From assembly GCF_000716715.1 (NCBI RefSeq), contig NZ_JNYJ01000010.1, positions 62,001 through 126,000 on the forward strand: DNA of 64,000 nt, given 5' to 3'. This stretch comes from Dactylosporangium aurantiacum. GTDB taxonomy: Bacteria; Actinomycetota; Actinomycetes; Mycobacteriales; Micromonosporaceae. Made by a program: the position numbers and the translations under genes. Under the pieces are notes generated by a model. It made no database searches. It was not told where the DNA came from and worked only from the letters and a program-made list of their open reading frames with translations. Below are positions 31,041 to 38,770 of this stretch, piece after piece. Each line of letters begins with the position of its first letter. The first letter of the stretch is position 1.

Positions 31041-32075
31041 GTGCGAGGCAAGGGCATCACCTACGACACCGGGTTCGTGCGGCACGGCGTGCAGTCACGC
31101 CGCCGGTTCGATCCTGACCTGGTCGACCGGGAGCTGCGCGTCATCCGCGACGACCTGCACTGCACCACGGTGCGCGTGATCGGCGGGGACCCGGCGCGCA
31201 TCGAGCTCGCCGCCGCGGCCGCCGTCGCGCTCGGCCTGCAGGTGTGGTTCTCGCCGTACCCTCTGGAGCTGGACCGGCAGGAGCTGCTGGCGCTGTTCGC
31301 CGACTGCGCCGCGCGGGCGGAGCGGCTGCGCCGGGGCGGCGGCGACATCGTGTTCGTCACCGGCGCCGAGCTCAGCGTCATGCATCCGGGCTTCCTGCCG
31401 GGCGACACCCTTGAGCAGCGGCTGGAGCTGCTGCGCCGGCCGGAGCGGCTGCGCGAGGTCGTCGCCGGCGTCGGCGCGCGGGTCAACGCGTTCCTCGCCG
31501 AGGCGGTCGCCGTGGTGCGGGACCGGTTCGCCGGCCCGGTCACCTACGCCTCCGTGCCGATCGACCGCGTCGACTGGACGCCGTTCGACATCGTCTCCAT
31601 GGACGTGTACCGCTCCGCCGCCATCGCCGGGCAGTTCACCGCCATGCTCGCCGAGGGGATGCGCGACCCCGCCCTGCAGGGCAAGCCGGTCGCCGTCACC
31701 GAGTTCGGCGCCGCCACCTACGAGGGCGCCGGCGACCGCGGCGCGCAGGGCCTGGACGTCGTCGAGCACGACGAGCACGGCCCCGTCCGGCTCGACGGCG
31801 ACTACGTCCGCGACGAGGCCGGGCAGGCCGCCTACATCGGCGAGCTGCTCGACGCCTTCGACGCCGCCGGCGTGGACACCGCGTTCGTGTTCCTGCTCGC
31901 CCTGTACGACCACCCGCACCGCCCCGACGGCCCGCCCCGCGACGACCTCGACCTGGCCAGCTACGGCATCGTCAAGGTCTTCGAGGACCGGTGCGGCACC
32001 ACGTACCCGGACCTGCCGTGGGAGCCGAAGGCCGCCTTCGCCGCCATCGCCGAGCGCTACGCCCGCGCCGGCTGA
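31041..32075 (+). CDS. Predicted TIM-barrel protein (abortive-infection-like annotation family)
   Basis: A 344-residue protein. Features include GKGITYDTGF at the N-terminus, VIRDDLHCTTVRVIGGDP, LGLQVWFSPYPLEL, FVTGAELSVMHPGFLPG, VDWTPFDIVSMDVYR and KPVAVTEFGAATYEGA. The run of alternating strands and the Glu in VTEFG are typical of glycoside-hydrolase-like (beta/alpha)8 barrels. Homologues in actinomycetes are often labelled abortive infection protein without experimental support. A sugar-related hydrolase is equally possible. It is divergently transcribed from its probable TetR repressor. Confidence 0.7.
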   Translation: MRGKGITYDTGFVRHGVQSRRRFDPDLVDRELRVIRDDLHCTTVRVIGGDPARIELAAAAAVALGLQVWFSPYPLELDRQELLALFADCAARAERLRRGGGDIVFVTGAELSVMHPGFLPGDTLEQRLELLRRPERLREVVAGVGARVNAFLAEAVAVVRDRFAGPVTYASVPIDRVDWTPFDIVSMDVYRSAAIAGQFTAMLAEGMRDPALQGKPVAVTEFGAATYEGAGDRGAQGLDVVEHDEHGPVRLDGDYVRDEAGQAAYIGELLDAFDAAGVDTAFVFLLALYDHPHRPDGPPRDDLDLASYGIVKVFEDRCGTTYPDLPWEPKAAFAAIAERYARAG

Positions 32076-32102
32076 CCCCAGCGACTCCGACCCGTCCCGG
32101 CG

Positions 32103-32187
32103 GGTCAACGGCCCAGGTCAACGGCCCAGGTCAACGGCCCAGGTCAACGGCCCAGGTTCAACGGTGGTCGGGTTCAACGGTGGTCGG
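32103..32187 (+). repeat. Two nested tandem repeat arrays after the TIM-barrel gene
   Basis: Four perfect copies of the 13-mer GGTCAACGGCCCA (32103-32154) are followed by two perfect copies of the 16-mer GTTCAACGGTGGTCGG (32156-32171, 32172-32187). Both share the core TCAACGG. The second array contains the stop codon of the convergent GNAT gene, so slippage there could change its C-terminus. Confidence 0.9.
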
Positions 32188-32623
32188 TTTCGTGGTCGGT
32201 GAGCCGGTAGACGTTCGAGTCGCGCCGGCGGAAGCCGAGCCGCTCGTACAGGCGGTTCGCCGCCTCCCTCGACGGGCGCGAGGTCAGGTCGACGGTCCGC
32301 GCGCCGCCGGCCCGCGCCAGCCGCACCGCCTCCCGCGTCAGCGCCGCGCCGGCGCCGAGCCCGCGGGCCGCCTCGTCGACGACGACGTCCTCGATCCGCG
32401 CCCGCAGGCCCGTCGGGACCGGGAACACGACGAGGGTCAGCGTCCCCACGATCACCCCGCCGACCCGCGCCACCAGCAGCCGGTTGCCCGGCCACCCGGC
32501 GAGGGCCCGCAGCCCCGCCGCGTCCGGCGCCGGCGCGGACCCGGACAGCTGCGGCAGCAGCCGGCCGAACGCCGCCACCACCTCGTCCGTGACATCCTTG
32601 ACGACCTCGACCTCGACGCTCAT
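32174..32623 (-). CDS. GNAT-family N-acetyltransferase
   Basis: A 149-residue GNAT protein. The acetyl-CoA binding region is RIEDVVVDEAARGLGAGAAL (motif A, RGLGAG), followed by VDLTSRPSREAANRLYERLGF (motif B). The substrate is unknown. The C-terminal residues TDHETDHR are encoded inside the 16-bp tandem repeat. It lies 22 bp upstream of nothing in the same operon except the GntR/TetR gene that precedes it on the minus strand, so they may be co-transcribed. Confidence 0.88.
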   Translation of the reverse strand: MSVEVEVVKDVTDEVVAAFGRLLPQLSGSAPAPDAAGLRALAGWPGNRLLVARVGGVIVGTLTLVVFPVPTGLRARIEDVVVDEAARGLGAGAALTREAVRLARAGGARTVDLTSRPSREAANRLYERLGFRRRDSNVYRLTDHETDHR

Positions 32624-32645
32624 GGTCGTGGACTGTAGCGGTGGC

Positions 32646-33551
32646 TCAACGGCCGTCGATGTACGTGGCCAGCCCGTCGAGCAGGCGGTCCAGGCCGAAC
32701 CCGAACAGGTGGTCCAGGTCCAGGTCGAAGTCGTCGATCTCGACCAGGTGCCGGAAGACCGGCACGTCCGGGGGCAGCTCGGCGCCGCCGAAGCCGCGGT
32801 CCATCCACTCGTTGCCGGTGATGCCGGTGTCCCGCTCGGCCTCCGCCTCGGCCTCCAGGGTGGTGGCGAGGCCGCGGACGTAGCTGAACATCAGCAGGTG
32901 GACGTGGAGCCGGTCGGTCATCGACAGCCGGGTGCCGTCGAAGGAGGCGAGCACCCACTCGGTGAACCGCAGGCCGTTCATCGCCGGCTGGGGGCGGGTC
33001 AGCGACAGGGTCGGCGCCAGCCACGGGTGGCGGCGGAACAGCCGCCACAGCACCCGGCCGGCCAGCTCCAGCCGGGCCCGCCAGCCCGGTGGCGGGGTGG
33101 CCGGCAGCACCGCCGGGCCGAAGGCGGCGTCGATCATGAACAGGGTGAGCTCGTCCTTGCTCGGGACGTGCCGGTACAGCGACATGGTGGCGACGCCCAG
33201 CTCGGTGGCGACCCGACGCATCGACACCTCCGCGAAGCCTTCGGTGTCGGCGATGGCGATCGCGGTGGCCACGATCCGGTCGCGGCTCAGCTCGGGGGTG
33301 TCGCGACGCTCGCGGCGGCGGGCGCCCGGCCGGGTGCTGGCCACGACGGTGCCGATGCCGGGCCGGACCGTCGTGAGGCCCTCCTGCCGCAGGAGGGCGA
33401 GGGCCTTCGTGGCGGTGGCGATGGCCACGCCCCACCGCTGGGTGATCTGCCGGGCGGACGGCACGAGGTCGCCGGGGGCCAGCTCGCCGGCCTCGACGCG
33501 GCGGCGGATGTCGGCGGCGACCCGGCGGTAGGGCGGTTCGGTGTCGGTCAC
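32646..33551 (-). CDS. GntR-TetR fusion transcriptional regulator
   Basis: About 301 residues from GTG 33551. Residues 1-75 form a GntR-type winged helix (YRRVAADIRRRVEAGEL, PSARQITQRWGVA, TVRPGIGTVV). Residues 90-145 form a TetR helix-turn-helix (FAEVSMRRVATELGVATMSL then YRHVPSKDEL), followed by a TetR C-terminal ligand domain resembling the tetracycline-repressor type. Such double DNA-binding fusions are known in actinobacteria. It is divergent from an FAD monooxygenase across three palindromes, the classical layout of a drug-responsive repressor and its inactivating enzyme. The inducer is unknown. Confidence 0.88.
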   Translation of the reverse strand: MTDTEPPYRRVAADIRRRVEAGELAPGDLVPSARQITQRWGVAIATATKALALLRQEGLTTVRPGIGTVVASTRPGARRRERRDTPELSRDRIVATAIAIADTEGFAEVSMRRVATELGVATMSLYRHVPSKDELTLFMIDAAFGPAVLPATPPPGWRARLELAGRVLWRLFRRHPWLAPTLSLTRPQPAMNGLRFTEWVLASFDGTRLSMTDRLHVHLLMFSYVRGLATTLEAEAEAERDTGITGNEWMDRGFGGAELPPDVPVFRHLVEIDDFDLDLDHLFGFGLDRLLDGLATYIDGR

Positions 33552-33553
33552 GA

Positions 33554-33664
33554 GTACTAGTACACCAGGGCATCGCCACTGGCGCCGTACTCGGTGTACT
33601 AGTAGCGATTGCCCCTGCTCAGAGCGCATGTATAGCCTTCGGTCGTCACGATGTACGCAGTACA
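33554..33664. promoter_or_regulatory. Divergent promoter region with three GTAC-type palindromes
   Basis: Site A, GTACTAGTAC (33554-33563), is a perfect palindrome three bases before the repressor start. Site B, GTACTAGTAG, lies at 33596-33605. ACTAGTACACC (33556-33566) and GGTGTACTAGT (33593-33603) are exact inverted 11-mers. Site C, TGTAC-gca-GTACA, lies at 33652-33664. A promoter for the monooxygenase reads TTGCCC (33609-33614), 16 bp, TATAGC (33631-33636), placing it between sites B and C. The GntR-TetR protein is the likely ligand of these sites. Confidence 0.65.
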
Positions 33665-33681
33665 CACGAACGGAGCGAAGG

Positions 33682-34881
33682 ATGCGGGTGCTCATCTCCG
33701 GGGGCGGGATCGCCGGCCCGGCGCTGGCCTTCTGGCTGCACCGCTACGGGATCGAGGCGACCGTGGTCGAACGCGCGTCCGGGCCCCGCCCGGGTGGGCA
33801 GGCCGTCGACGTGCGGGGCGCGGCCCGCGAGGTCGTGCACCGCATGGGGTTGATGCCGCAGGTACGGGCGGCGACCGTCGACGAGCGCGGCATCGCCACG
33901 GTCGACGCGGCCGGCCGGTGGACCTCGCGGATGCCGGCCGACGCCTTCGGCGGCGAGGGCTTCGTCGCGGAGATCGAGCTGCCGCGCGGGGAGCTGGCGC
34001 GGGTGCTGTACGAGGCGACCCGCGACCACGTCGACTACCGCTTCGGCGAGCGGGTCACCGCGCTGCACAGCCACGGCCGCGGGGTGCGCGTCGAGCTCTC
34101 CGGCGGCGGCGCCGAGGACGTCGACCTCGTCGTCGGCGCCGACGGCGTGCACTCCGGCGTCCGTGCCCTCGCGTTCGGCCCCGAAGACTCCTTCGTGCGC
34201 CCGCTCGGCGGCTACATCGCCTGGTTCAGCGTCCCTGACCCGGGCGACCTGCGGCACTGGTACCTGATGTACAATGCGCCCGGCGGGCTGGCCGCCGGCC
34301 TCCGCCCGGAGTCGGGCGGCACCGCGAAGGCGTACCTGAGCTTCACCAGCGCCGAGCCCGGCCTGGAGCGGCTGCCGGTTCACGAGCAGCAGCGGCTGCT
34401 GGCCGATCGCCTGTCCGGGGCCGGCTGGCGGGTCCCGGCGCTCCTCGCGGCGATGCCCACCGCCCCCGACTTCGTGTTCGACTCCCTCAGCCGGGTGTCG
34501 GTGGAGCGCTGGTCGCGCGGCCGCGTGGTGCTGCTCGGTGACGCCGGCTACTGCGGCTCGCCGCTCGCGGGCCTCGGCACCAGCCTGGCCCTCGTCGGCG
34601 CGTACGTCCTGGCCGGCGAGCTGGCCACGGCCGGCGACGACGTCGAGGCCGCGTGCGCGGCGTACCAGGACCGGCTGCGCGACTACGTCGAGGCCGGCAC
34701 GCAGCTGCCGCCGGGCGGCATCGGCGGGTACGCGCCGCAGACCGCGACGATGATCCGCCTGCGCGCGCTGTCGATGCGGATGATGCTGCACTGGCCCATG
34801 AAGCAGGTCCTCGCCGGGCAGTTCGCCAAGGCCGGCGCCTTCGACCTGCCCGACTACGCCACGGCGCTGCGGGCCCGCTGA
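33682..34881 (+). CDS. FAD-dependent monooxygenase (TetX/aromatic hydroxylase type)
   Basis: A 399-residue class A flavoprotein monooxygenase. The FAD-binding GxGxxG is GGGIAGPALAF at the N-terminus, the DG motif is VVGADGVHS, and the GD motif is VVLLGDAGYCGSPLAGLG. The family hydroxylates aromatic or polyketide substrates and includes drug-inactivating enzymes such as TetX. Divergence from a TetR-type repressor with multiple operators suggests an inducible resistance or catabolic enzyme. Its last 28 bp overlap the convergent small membrane-protein gene. Confidence 0.92.
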   Translation: MRVLISGGGIAGPALAFWLHRYGIEATVVERASGPRPGGQAVDVRGAAREVVHRMGLMPQVRAATVDERGIATVDAAGRWTSRMPADAFGGEGFVAEIELPRGELARVLYEATRDHVDYRFGERVTALHSHGRGVRVELSGGGAEDVDLVVGADGVHSGVRALAFGPEDSFVRPLGGYIAWFSVPDPGDLRHWYLMYNAPGGLAAGLRPESGGTAKAYLSFTSAEPGLERLPVHEQQRLLADRLSGAGWRVPALLAAMPTAPDFVFDSLSRVSVERWSRGRVVLLGDAGYCGSPLAGLGTSLALVGAYVLAGELATAGDDVEAACAAYQDRLRDYVEAGTQLPPGGIGGYAPQTATMIRLRALSMRMMLHWPMKQVLAGQFAKAGAFDLPDYATALRAR

Positions 34882-35174
34882 CGGGCGGCCGACACCGCGG
34901 CCGCGACGACGGCGCGGGCGGCCGTGCCGGCCCGCCCCGCCGCCAGCTGCCGGGCGGTCGGCATGAGCACCGCGACCACGGCCAGGTTCACCAGCGCGAA
35001 CAGGCCGGCCATCACCCGGCCGGGTCCGTCGTAGTCGCTGATGAAGTACGCGGCATCGGGCTCCGCCCCCGCCGCGACCCGGGCGGCGTCCGCGGTGCCG
35101 CCGACGCCCGCCACCCACAGCAGCGGCCCGGCGAGCACCATCAGCGCCAGGAGCACCCATCGACCGGCGGCCAT
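34854..35174 (-). CDS. Small two-helix membrane protein
   Basis: A 106-residue protein with hydrophobic segments at about 6-24 (WVLLALMVLAGPLLWVAGV) and 53-72 (VMAGLFALVNLAVVAVLMP), then a basic Arg/Ala-rich tail. It has no recognised family. The ATG at 35174 overlaps no neighbour at its 5-prime end; the 3-prime end overlaps the monooxygenase by 28 bp. Hydrophobic patterning and clean start support a real gene, though a shadow frame cannot be excluded. Confidence 0.55.
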   Translation of the reverse strand: MAAGRWVLLALMVLAGPLLWVAGVGGTADAARVAAGAEPDAAYFISDYDGPGRVMAGLFALVNLAVVAVLMPTARQLAAGRAGTAARAVVAAAVSAARQRARSAVA

Positions 35175-35213
35175 CGCCCGATGCTACGCCCCGGCGCCCG
35201 TCCCGCGAGGGCC

Positions 35214-36080
35214 TCAGCCGTTGCGGTGGTGCTTCTTCACGAACGTGTAGCCGGGCGGCAGCTCGGTCGCGTCGAGCTCCTGCTGCTCCACGGTCTGCTG
35301 CAGCAGGGTGAGCTGCCGCGGCGAGGCGTGGGCGCCCGGGGGCAGCTTGCGCAGGAAGCCGTTGACCCAGTGTTCGCGCCGTTCGCCGGCGTCGCCGTGG
35401 GCGTCGTCGTGGTGCGGGGCCGGTTCGACCAGCGGGGCGTACAGGAGCATCTCGGCCGGCTCCTCGCCGTCGACCGCCGGGTAGGACGGGTGGCCGGTGG
35501 CGTCGACGCTGCCCTCGACCCGGGTCACGTACCCCTCGCGCAGGAGCTGGTCGACGGCGTTGCGCAGCAGGAACGTGCCGCGGGAGCCGCGCCCGAGGCC
35601 GCTGCGCCGGGCGAGGTCCGCCTCGGGGAACACGGCGCTGCCGTCGTCGAAGACCCGGCCGAGCCGGCGCACGGTCTGCAGCACCTTCGCCCAGTTCGCC
35701 GGGCCCGGCGTGTACTCGCGGGTGACGACCTTCGGGTCGTACTCGTGGAAGTAGACGACGCCGTCCACGCGCATCGGCTCCACGAGCGCGGCGGTGCGCA
35801 CGACGACCTCGTCCCGGGCGGCCCGCCACGCGACGGTGACCAGCACCCCGGGGTGCAGGTCCTCGGGCCACTCGACGCCGCCGAGCCGCCACTCGACGTC
35901 CTGGCCGAACGAGGCCTCGAAGACGTGCCGCTCGGCGGTGACGCCGCGCGCCCGGTGGTCGAGCGCGACCTGGACGGTGGCGCGGTGCCGCAGCGCGGCC
36001 ACGACCTCCTCCGGCACCGGGCAGGTGGCGTCGTCGAGGTCGGCCTGCCGCAGCGCCAGTCGTCGGGTCACCCTGCCCAT
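35214..36080 (-). CDS. Hypothetical protein, possible winged-helix part
   Basis: About 288 residues from ATG 36080 (MGRVTRRLALRQ); a longer frame reaches 36209 but lacks a plausible start. No family is recognised. Residues 5-130 look like beta strands (RATVQVALDH, HPGVLVTVAWRAA). Residues 145-215 are helical with LARRSGLGRGSRGTFLLRNA, which resembles a helix-turn-helix. The C-terminus is basic (FVKKHHRNG). The divergent neighbour is a DUF1152 gene. Confidence 0.7.
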   Translation of the reverse strand: MGRVTRRLALRQADLDDATCPVPEEVVAALRHRATVQVALDHRARGVTAERHVFEASFGQDVEWRLGGVEWPEDLHPGVLVTVAWRAARDEVVVRTAALVEPMRVDGVVYFHEYDPKVVTREYTPGPANWAKVLQTVRRLGRVFDDGSAVFPEADLARRSGLGRGSRGTFLLRNAVDQLLREGYVTRVEGSVDATGHPSYPAVDGEEPAEMLLYAPLVEPAPHHDDAHGDAGERREHWVNGFLRKLPPGAHASPRQLTLLQQTVEQQELDATELPPGYTFVKKHHRNG

Positions 36081-36207
36081 CCTGCACCCCCCGGTCCGGC
36101 GGTGCGAACGAAGATACCGTTCCCCGGCCCGGCGCGAAATCCGCAGGCCGCCGGGGCCGCGGCCGGTAGTCTCACCGGTCGATGGACACGGTTGCGGGTG
36201 GTGCGGC

Positions 36208-37152
36208 ATGACGTGGCGGCTGCCGTTCTTCGAGGCGCTCGGCGACGCCCGCCGGGTGCTCGTCGCCGGCGCCGGCGGCGGGTACGACGTCTACGCCGGG
36301 CTGCCGCTGGCGCTGTCGCTCATGCACGAGGGCAGGACCGTGCACCTGGGCAGCCTGTCGATCGCCAACCTGTACGAGTCGGACGCCTGGCTGGAGCCCG
36401 GTATCGCGGCCGTGACCCCGGACACCGTCGCGCCCGGCGACCCCTTCGCGGAGCGGTCGCTGGCCAGGTGGCTGGCCCTGCACCGGCTGCCGCCGACCGT
36501 GTACGCGTTCCCGCGCACCGGGGTGCGGCCACTGCGCTCGGCGTACCGGCGGCTGGCGAAACGCCTCGACCTCGACGCGATCATCCTCGTGGACGGCGGG
36601 ACCGACATCCTGATGCGCGGGGACGAGGCGGCCCTGGGCACCCCGGTCGAGGACGCGACGAGCCTCGCCGCCGTCAACGCCACGCCGGTGGCGGTGAAGC
36701 TCGTCGCCTCGATCGGCTTCGGCGTCGACGCGTACCACGGGATCAACCACGTCCAGGTGCTGGAGAACATCGCCGCGCTGGACCGGGCCGGCGCCTACCT
36801 CGGCGCGTTCACGGTGCCGTCGCACGGGCCCGAGGCGGCGCTCTACCGCGACGCCGTCGAGCACGCCCGGGCCGCCGCCCCGCAGCGGGCCAGCATCGTC
36901 AACGGGCAGATCGCCGCCGCCCTGACCGGCGCCGCCGGCGACGTACCCCTCGACGGGCGCACCGGCGGCCCGCCGCTGTTCGTCAACCCGCTGATGGCCA
37001 TGTACTTCACGTTCGACCTGGCCGGCCTCGCGGCGCGGTCGCTGTACCTGGACCGTATCCGCGGCACCGACGACATGCTCCAGGTCAGCCACATCATCGA
37101 ACGGTTCCGCGACGGGATCACCCCGAGACCCCGGATGCCGTTCCCGCACTGA
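36208..37152 (+). CDS. DUF1152-family protein
   Basis: A 314-residue protein. The opening RRVLVAGAGGGYDVYAGLPLALSL has the Gly-rich nucleotide-binding-like loop and the exact wording typical of DUF1152. Later segments include IILVDGGTDILMRGDE and FVNPLMAMYFTFDL. The function of the family is unknown. It lies divergently from the preceding gene; a weak -10-like TAGTCT is at 36167-36172. Confidence 0.85.
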   Translation: MTWRLPFFEALGDARRVLVAGAGGGYDVYAGLPLALSLMHEGRTVHLGSLSIANLYESDAWLEPGIAAVTPDTVAPGDPFAERSLARWLALHRLPPTVYAFPRTGVRPLRSAYRRLAKRLDLDAIILVDGGTDILMRGDEAALGTPVEDATSLAAVNATPVAVKLVASIGFGVDAYHGINHVQVLENIAALDRAGAYLGAFTVPSHGPEAALYRDAVEHARAAAPQRASIVNGQIAAALTGAAGDVPLDGRTGGPPLFVNPLMAMYFTFDLAGLAARSLYLDRIRGTDDMLQVSHIIERFRDGITPRPRMPFPH

Positions 37153-37392
37153 GCGGCCCGCCGGCCGCGTCGTCCGAGTGGTGCGGCAGAGCGCGTCCCG
37201 GCGGCTGACAGCGCGCCGGCGCCCGGTGCCGTTCACTGTGTGCAGCGGCCCGCCACGGGCCGTCGGGAACGCGATGATCTGCCGGGCGTACTGGTCGCCC
37301 CTCGGTCCGGCAGGGAGCAAGAGGCGAAACCGACCCGGACGCTGCTGTCGACCGGCTCGGCCGTTCGCGACGCCTTCGAGGGGACCCCCATC

Positions 37393-37860
37393 ATGAAGAT
37401 CAACCTGCGGAAGCCCGCCATCGTCGCCGCGGCCACGGCCGGGCTGCTCGCCGTCGGCGGCGGCGTCGCGTTCGCCTACTGGACCGCGACCGGCTCCGGC
37501 TCCGGCACCGCGACCACCGCCGCGTCGAGCCAGAACCTCACCGTCACGCAGGCCCCGTTCGCCGGCTCGGCACTCACCCCCGGCGGCGCGGCGCAGGACG
37601 TCTCCGGCAGCATCGGCAACCCCAACACGTTCCCGGTGCAGCTGACCTCGCTGACCGCGGCCGTCGCCGTGGACGCCGCGCACGCCTCCGCCGGCTGCCA
37701 GGCGGGCTGGTACACGGTGACGAACCTGAGCACCGCGGCGTCGGTCGCGGCGAACAGCTCCGCCGCGTTCACCGGCAAGGTCGCGATGACCGACCCGGGC
37801 ACCAACCAGGACGCCTGCAAGGGCGCGACGGTCACCATCACCTACACCGTGAACGCCTGA
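37393..37860 (+). CDS. Exported small protein, SipW-type/camelysin-like signal
   Basis: A 155-residue protein. MKINLRKPAIVAAATAGLLA is a signal peptide ending around AFAYWT, the motif seen in proteins with SipW-dependent-type signals. The mature part is Thr/Ser/Ala-rich with two Cys (GCQAGWYTV and QDACKGATV) that could form a disulfide, in a beta-sandwich-like pattern. It is the first of three exported-protein genes in a row. The 240-bp gap upstream contains no other gene. No SipW-type signal peptidase is in the window. Confidence 0.75.
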   Translation: MKINLRKPAIVAAATAGLLAVGGGVAFAYWTATGSGSGTATTAASSQNLTVTQAPFAGSALTPGGAAQDVSGSIGNPNTFPVQLTSLTAAVAVDAAHASAGCQAGWYTVTNLSTAASVAANSSAAFTGKVAMTDPGTNQDACKGATVTITYTVNA

Positions 37861-37922
37861 GTCACGGCCGACCGCGGGGAGCGCGCCGCGTGCTCCCCGC
37901 ACCACCCCTGTTGGAGGGCATC

Positions 37923-38351
37923 GTGCGGGTACGGCAGCGGCTACCGCTCTGGGCCGGCTACGCCACGGCCGTCGTGGTGCTCGGCGCGCTCTGCGGCCGG
38001 CAGCTCGCGGCGCACGCCGCCGCGGCCGACCCGCACGGCTTCACCATGACCGGGGCCGTGGCCGACCTGGTCCCCGGGCGACCGGCGGCGCTGCGGGTCA
38101 CGGTGACCAACCCGAACGCCCAGCCGCTGCGCCTCACCCGGGTCGCCGCCGCCGCGGGCGCCGCCGGCCGGTCGTGCCCCGGCAGCCTGCTGGCGGTGTC
38201 GGTCTTCGACGGCACCCCGCAGACCGTCGTGGCGGGCCGCGCGCAGGGCTCGGTGACGCTGACGGTGACCCTCGCCGCCGCCGCGCCCGACGCCTGCCGG
38301 CGGGTGTCCTTCCCCCTGACGTACACCGGGAGCGCCGAGCAGTGGCACTGA
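37923..38351 (+). CDS. Exported beta-rich protein with N-terminal anchor
   Basis: A 142-residue protein. The GTG start lies five bases after GGAGG. The N-terminus (RQRLPLWAGYATAVVVLGAL) is a signal anchor. The rest (TNPNAQPLRLTRVAAAAG, CPGSLLAVSVF, SVTLTVTLAAAAPDACRRVS) has the same two-Cys beta-strand layout as the upstream protein, so the two look related in fold. It overlaps the next gene by 10 bp. The function is unknown; a surface-exposed structural role is a guess. Confidence 0.7.
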   Translation: MRVRQRLPLWAGYATAVVVLGALCGRQLAAHAAAADPHGFTMTGAVADLVPGRPAALRVTVTNPNAQPLRLTRVAAAAGAAGRSCPGSLLAVSVFDGTPQTVVAGRAQGSVTLTVTLAAAAPDACRRVSFPLTYTGSAEQWH

Positions 38352-38770
38352 CCGTCCGGCTCGCCGCGGCCGGTCTCGCCGCGCTCGCCCTCGCCGCGCT
38401 GCCCTCGCCGGCCCACGCGTACTGGCGCTGCGCCGGCACCGGCGCCGGCGAGGTGGCCACCCGTGCCGGCTCGCCCGCCGCCGTCACCGCGACGCTCGCG
38501 GTGAACAAGAAGACCGTCGTCGTGTCGGGCGCCGCCGGGCGCGGTGCCTACGCCACGTCGGTCACCGTCACGCTGTGCCGCAGTGCGGTCAGGCCGTGCC
38601 CGGCCGGGCAGCAGGCCGCCGCCGGCACCGCGACGGTCGCCGCCACCGGCACGTACACGTGGACCAGCCCGTCGCTGGGCAACGGCAGCACCGTGTACGG
38701 CTGGGCCACCCAGGCCGAGACCTCGGGCTGGACCGACTACAGCGCCGTCGCCGGCCCGGTCACCGTCTGA
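38342..38770 (+). CDS. Secreted small protein
   Basis: A 142-residue protein. It has a clear signal peptide (VRLAAAGLAALALAALPSPA, then HAYW), and the mature start AYWRCAGTGAG echoes the FAYWT of the first gene of the trio. Mature strands include TATLAVNKKTVVVSGAAGRG and YATSVTVTLCRS, with paired Cys. The GTG start is inside the preceding gene. It ends 34 bp inside the convergent hypothetical gene. Confidence 0.68.
   Translation: MALTVRLAAAGLAALALAALPSPAHAYWRCAGTGAGEVATRAGSPAAVTATLAVNKKTVVVSGAAGRGAYATSVTVTLCRSAVRPCPAGQQAAAGTATVAATGTYTWTSPSLGNGSTVYGWATQAETSGWTDYSAVAGPVTV

Noticed and set aside
32103..32187. CRISPR-like array
   Set aside because: Units are 13-16 bp, directly adjacent, with no spacers and no cas genes.
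37270..37392. Possible c-di-GMP riboswitch before the exported trio
   Set aside because: GAGGCGAAACCGAC looked suggestive but the other conserved segments of the aptamer were not found.
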